Source: JAVVWB01 sp036652335 (GTDB lineage Bacteria > Synergistota > Synergistia > Synergistales > Synergistaceae). Taken from it: a DNA stretch of 64,000 nt. Below are positions 62,085 to 64,000 of this stretch, piece after piece. How positions within the stretch are numbered: position 1 is the first letter of the stretch; each line of letters starts with the position of its first letter. The notes under the pieces are model-generated. The model saw only the letters and a list, made by a program, of their open reading frames with translations, did no database searches and was not told where the DNA came from. The position numbers and the translations under genes were made by a program. Location of the stretch: NCBI GenBank assembly GCA_036652335.1, contig JAVVWB010000004.1, positions 62,001 to 126,000 of the forward strand. Reading direction: 5' to 3'.

Positions 62085-64000
62085 ATGTCAAAAGATTATA
62101 AAGATACGCTGTTTTTACCTAAGACATCATTTCCAATGCGTGCTAATTTAGCACAGAGAGAGCCAGATTTTCTAAAATTTTGGGAAGAAATTGATCTCTA
62201 CAATGAGCTAAAAAATAAAAATAGAGGTAAAACTCCATTTATTCTTCACGATGGGCCCCCATATGCTAATGCAAGTATACATATAGGAACGGCAACAAAC
62301 AAGATACTTAAAGATTTTGTGGTTAAATACAAATCACAAAGAGGTTATTTTACACCATTTGTACCTGGTTATGATACACATGGTCTGCCTATTGAACTAA
62401 AGGTTCTCAAAGAACTCGGAATAGATGTTGACAAGATCTCCCCGATAGAATTGAGGGAGAAATGTGCTAATTATGCGAAAAAGTTTGTTGACGTACAAAC
62501 TGGCCAGTTCAAACGACTTGGTGTTATTGCTGACTGGGAACACCCATATATGACACTTATTCCTGCTTATGAAGCAACCCAAATAGAAGGCTTTGCTGAG
62601 ATGGTAGAAAAAGATTTAGTCTACAAAGGAAGAAAATCAATATACTGGTGCACGGATTGTCAAACTGCCCTAGCTGCAGCAGAGATTGAATACGGAGATG
62701 AAACTTCTCCTTCAATCTTTGTTGCATATCAATACGATGAAGCTAAATCAATCTTTAAAGAGTTAGAAGATAAAGATGTAAATGTAATAATTTGGACAAC
62801 AACTCCGTGGACATTGCCGGCTTCAATGGCAGTAGCATTACACGCAAAGTATGACTATGGATTCTATGAAGCTGGAGATAAAGTCTATTTGATAGCACAA
62901 GATTTAAAAGATGAAGTTGAAAAAGCTACAGGGCTTCAATTTACGTCTCTTCTTGTTTCGTGTAAAGGTGCCGTCTTGGAGAACAGTAAAACAAAACATC
63001 CCTTCTATGATAGAGAGTTACCAATAGTCTTGGCTGATTATGTAACTTTAGATTCAGGTACAGGATGTGTACATACTGCACCTGGTCATGGTACTGATGA
63101 CTACGAAACTGGTGTGCGTTACGGGATCGAAATATATAATCCTGTTGATGAAACAGGTCACTACTATATGGATACACCTCTTTTTGCAGGGCTCTCACTT
63201 GCTGAAGGAGAAAAAAAGGTTTTTGAGCTTTTGAATTCTTCAAAAAGACTGCTAGGTTTGCAGAAAATTAAGCACTCATATCCGCATTGTTGGCGTTGCA
63301 AAAAGCCTGTTATTTTTAGAGCAACTGAACAATGGTTTGTAGCTGTCTCAAAATTTAAAGATCAAGCTTTGAAATGTATTGATGAAGTAAAATGGGTGCC
63401 TGAATGGGGAAAAGACCGTATTACTAATATGGTAAAAGATCGCTCAGACTGGTGCATAAGTCGCCAACGTACATGGGGCGTACCAATTCCTGCTTTCTAC
63501 TGTGAAGATTGTAATGAGGTAATTCTTACAGAAGATAGAGTACGCTTGGTTGCAAAAAAAGTACGTGAATTTGGAAGCAATTGCTGGTGGTCAATGACAC
63601 CATCTGAACTTGTGGGAGACTTGGCAGTCTGTCCTAAGTGTGGATCAAAACACCTAAAAAAAGATACCGACATTATGGACGTTTGGTTTGATTCAGGGAC
63701 GAGCCATACAGCCGTTTTGGAAAACTGGAAAGACTTATCATGGCCTGCCGATATGTATCTTGAAGGAAGTGACCAACATAGAGGTTGGTTCCAAACATCA
63801 TTGCTAAATAGTGTTGCAACAAGAGGCACTGCACCATATAAAACAGTCTTAACACATGGATTCATTATGGCTGGAGATGGAAGAAAGATGTCAAAGTCTT
63901 TGGGTAATGTTATGACACCAGAGAAAATTAGTGATAAAAATGGTGCTGATATATTAAGACTTTGGGTCGCTTCTTCTGATTATCGTGGTGATGTAAGAAT
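62085..64000 (+). CDS. ileS: Isoleucyl-tRNA synthetase (5' part, cut by window end)
   Basis: Class I synthetase charging tRNA-Ile. The first 638 codons are present and the frame is open to the last base of the window. HIGH is in PYANASIHIGTA at about 66-77, the editing (CP1) domain includes TTPWTLPASMAVA, and KMSKS is in GDGRKMSKSLGN near 600. A GGGAGG ribosome site precedes the ATG. Stop and C-terminal domain lie beyond the window. Confidence 0.96.
   Translation, partial: MSKDYKDTLFLPKTSFPMRANLAQREPDFLKFWEEIDLYNELKNKNRGKTPFILHDGPPYANASIHIGTATNKILKDFVVKYKSQRGYFTPFVPGYDTHGLPIELKVLKELGIDVDKISPIELREKCANYAKKFVDVQTGQFKRLGVIADWEHPYMTLIPAYEATQIEGFAEMVEKDLVYKGRKSIYWCTDCQTALAAAEIEYGDETSPSIFVAYQYDEAKSIFKELEDKDVNVIIWTTTPWTLPASMAVALHAKYDYGFYEAGDKVYLIAQDLKDEVEKATGLQFTSLLVSCKGAVLENSKTKHPFYDRELPIVLADYVTLDSGTGCVHTAPGHGTDDYETGVRYGIEIYNPVDETGHYYMDTPLFAGLSLAEGEKKVFELLNSSKRLLGLQKIKHSYPHCWRCKKPVIFRATEQWFVAVSKFKDQALKCIDEVKWVPEWGKDRITNMVKDRSDWCISRQRTWGVPIPAFYCEDCNEVILTEDRVRLVAKKVREFGSNCWWSMTPSELVGDLAVCPKCGSKHLKKDTDIMDVWFDSGTSHTAVLENWKDLSWPADMYLEGSDQHRGWFQTSLLNSVATRGTAPYKTVLTHGFIMAGDGRKMSKSLGNVMTPEKISDKNGADILRLWVASSDYRGDVR

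Noticed and set aside
1..64000. CRISPR arrays, insertion sequences, prophage genes
   Set aside because: I saw no regularly spaced repeats, transposases or phage genes. The only recombinase is chromosomal XerC.

Overview
The window is an AT-rich, gene-dense bacterial chromosome segment of about 60 protein genes and six tRNAs, almost all of it core housekeeping. The cell it implies is a diderm with lipopolysaccharide: BamA, LpxD, LpxC, FabZ, LpxA, KdsC and an LptF/G-family permease lie together at 50.8-57.5 kb. Yet several genes are of a kind usually met in Firmicutes: Veg, PurR of the Bacillus type, CodY, GatCAB and an MbfA-like iron protein. With a DUF501 protein and an S55/SpoIVB-domain protein, this mix fits a low-GC member of the Synergistota best. 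Negativicutes or Halanaerobiales remain possible. HydE (FeFe hydrogenase maturation), a 4Fe-4S ferredoxin, malic enzyme and diaminopropionate ammonia-lyase point to an anaerobic, amino-acid-using fermenter. SelA and SelB show that it makes selenocysteine.

Layout. 0-4.5 kb: purS-purQ-purL-purF on the minus strand, with a regulatory-looking 410-bp divergent intergenic region. 4.9-8.5 kb: hydE, malic enzyme, lysA. 8.6-15 kb: lepA-hemW-selA-selB, overlapping genes. 15-17.4 kb: veg, ispE, purR, a 59-residue ferredoxin and a CAT-anticodon tRNA. 17.4-30.4 kb: a secreted unknown, then miaB-comEA-comEC-coaX-dusB-lysS-ligA-gatC-gatA-gatB. 30.5-35.3 kb: an EF-G paralogue, a rubrerythrin/VIT1 protein, a selenocysteine glutaredoxin-like gene interrupted by an in-frame TGA, and pgi. 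35.4-37.7 kb: the only accessory-looking stretch, with dpaL, small orphan genes, a decayed duplicate and tRNA-Val. 37.8-50.1 kb: dapF-lepB-rbgA-rnhB-yraN-comM-dprA-topA-trmFO-xerC-codY, then an S1 protein and DUF501. 50.1-50.6 kb: tRNA Lys-Glu-Glu-Thr. 50.8-57.5 kb: the outer-membrane and lipid A cluster. 57.5-64 kb: birA, prfB with a programmed frameshift, an S55-domain protein, dgkA and the start of ileS.

The most notable item is at 33702-33944. A UxxC glutaredoxin-like selenoprotein (TGA at 33732-33734) has a hairpin at bacterial SECIS distance, sits about 19-22 kb from selA and selB, and lies directly behind a diiron/VIT1 iron-handling protein. Conventional annotation would lose this gene. 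Other points of interest are the RF2 +1 frameshift site, CodY in an LPS-bearing organism, palindromes in the purS/hydE intergenic region, a decayed copy of the tRNA-Val flank, a ComEC without its nuclease-like domain, and frequent TTG starts that only the Shine-Dalgarno sequences reveal.
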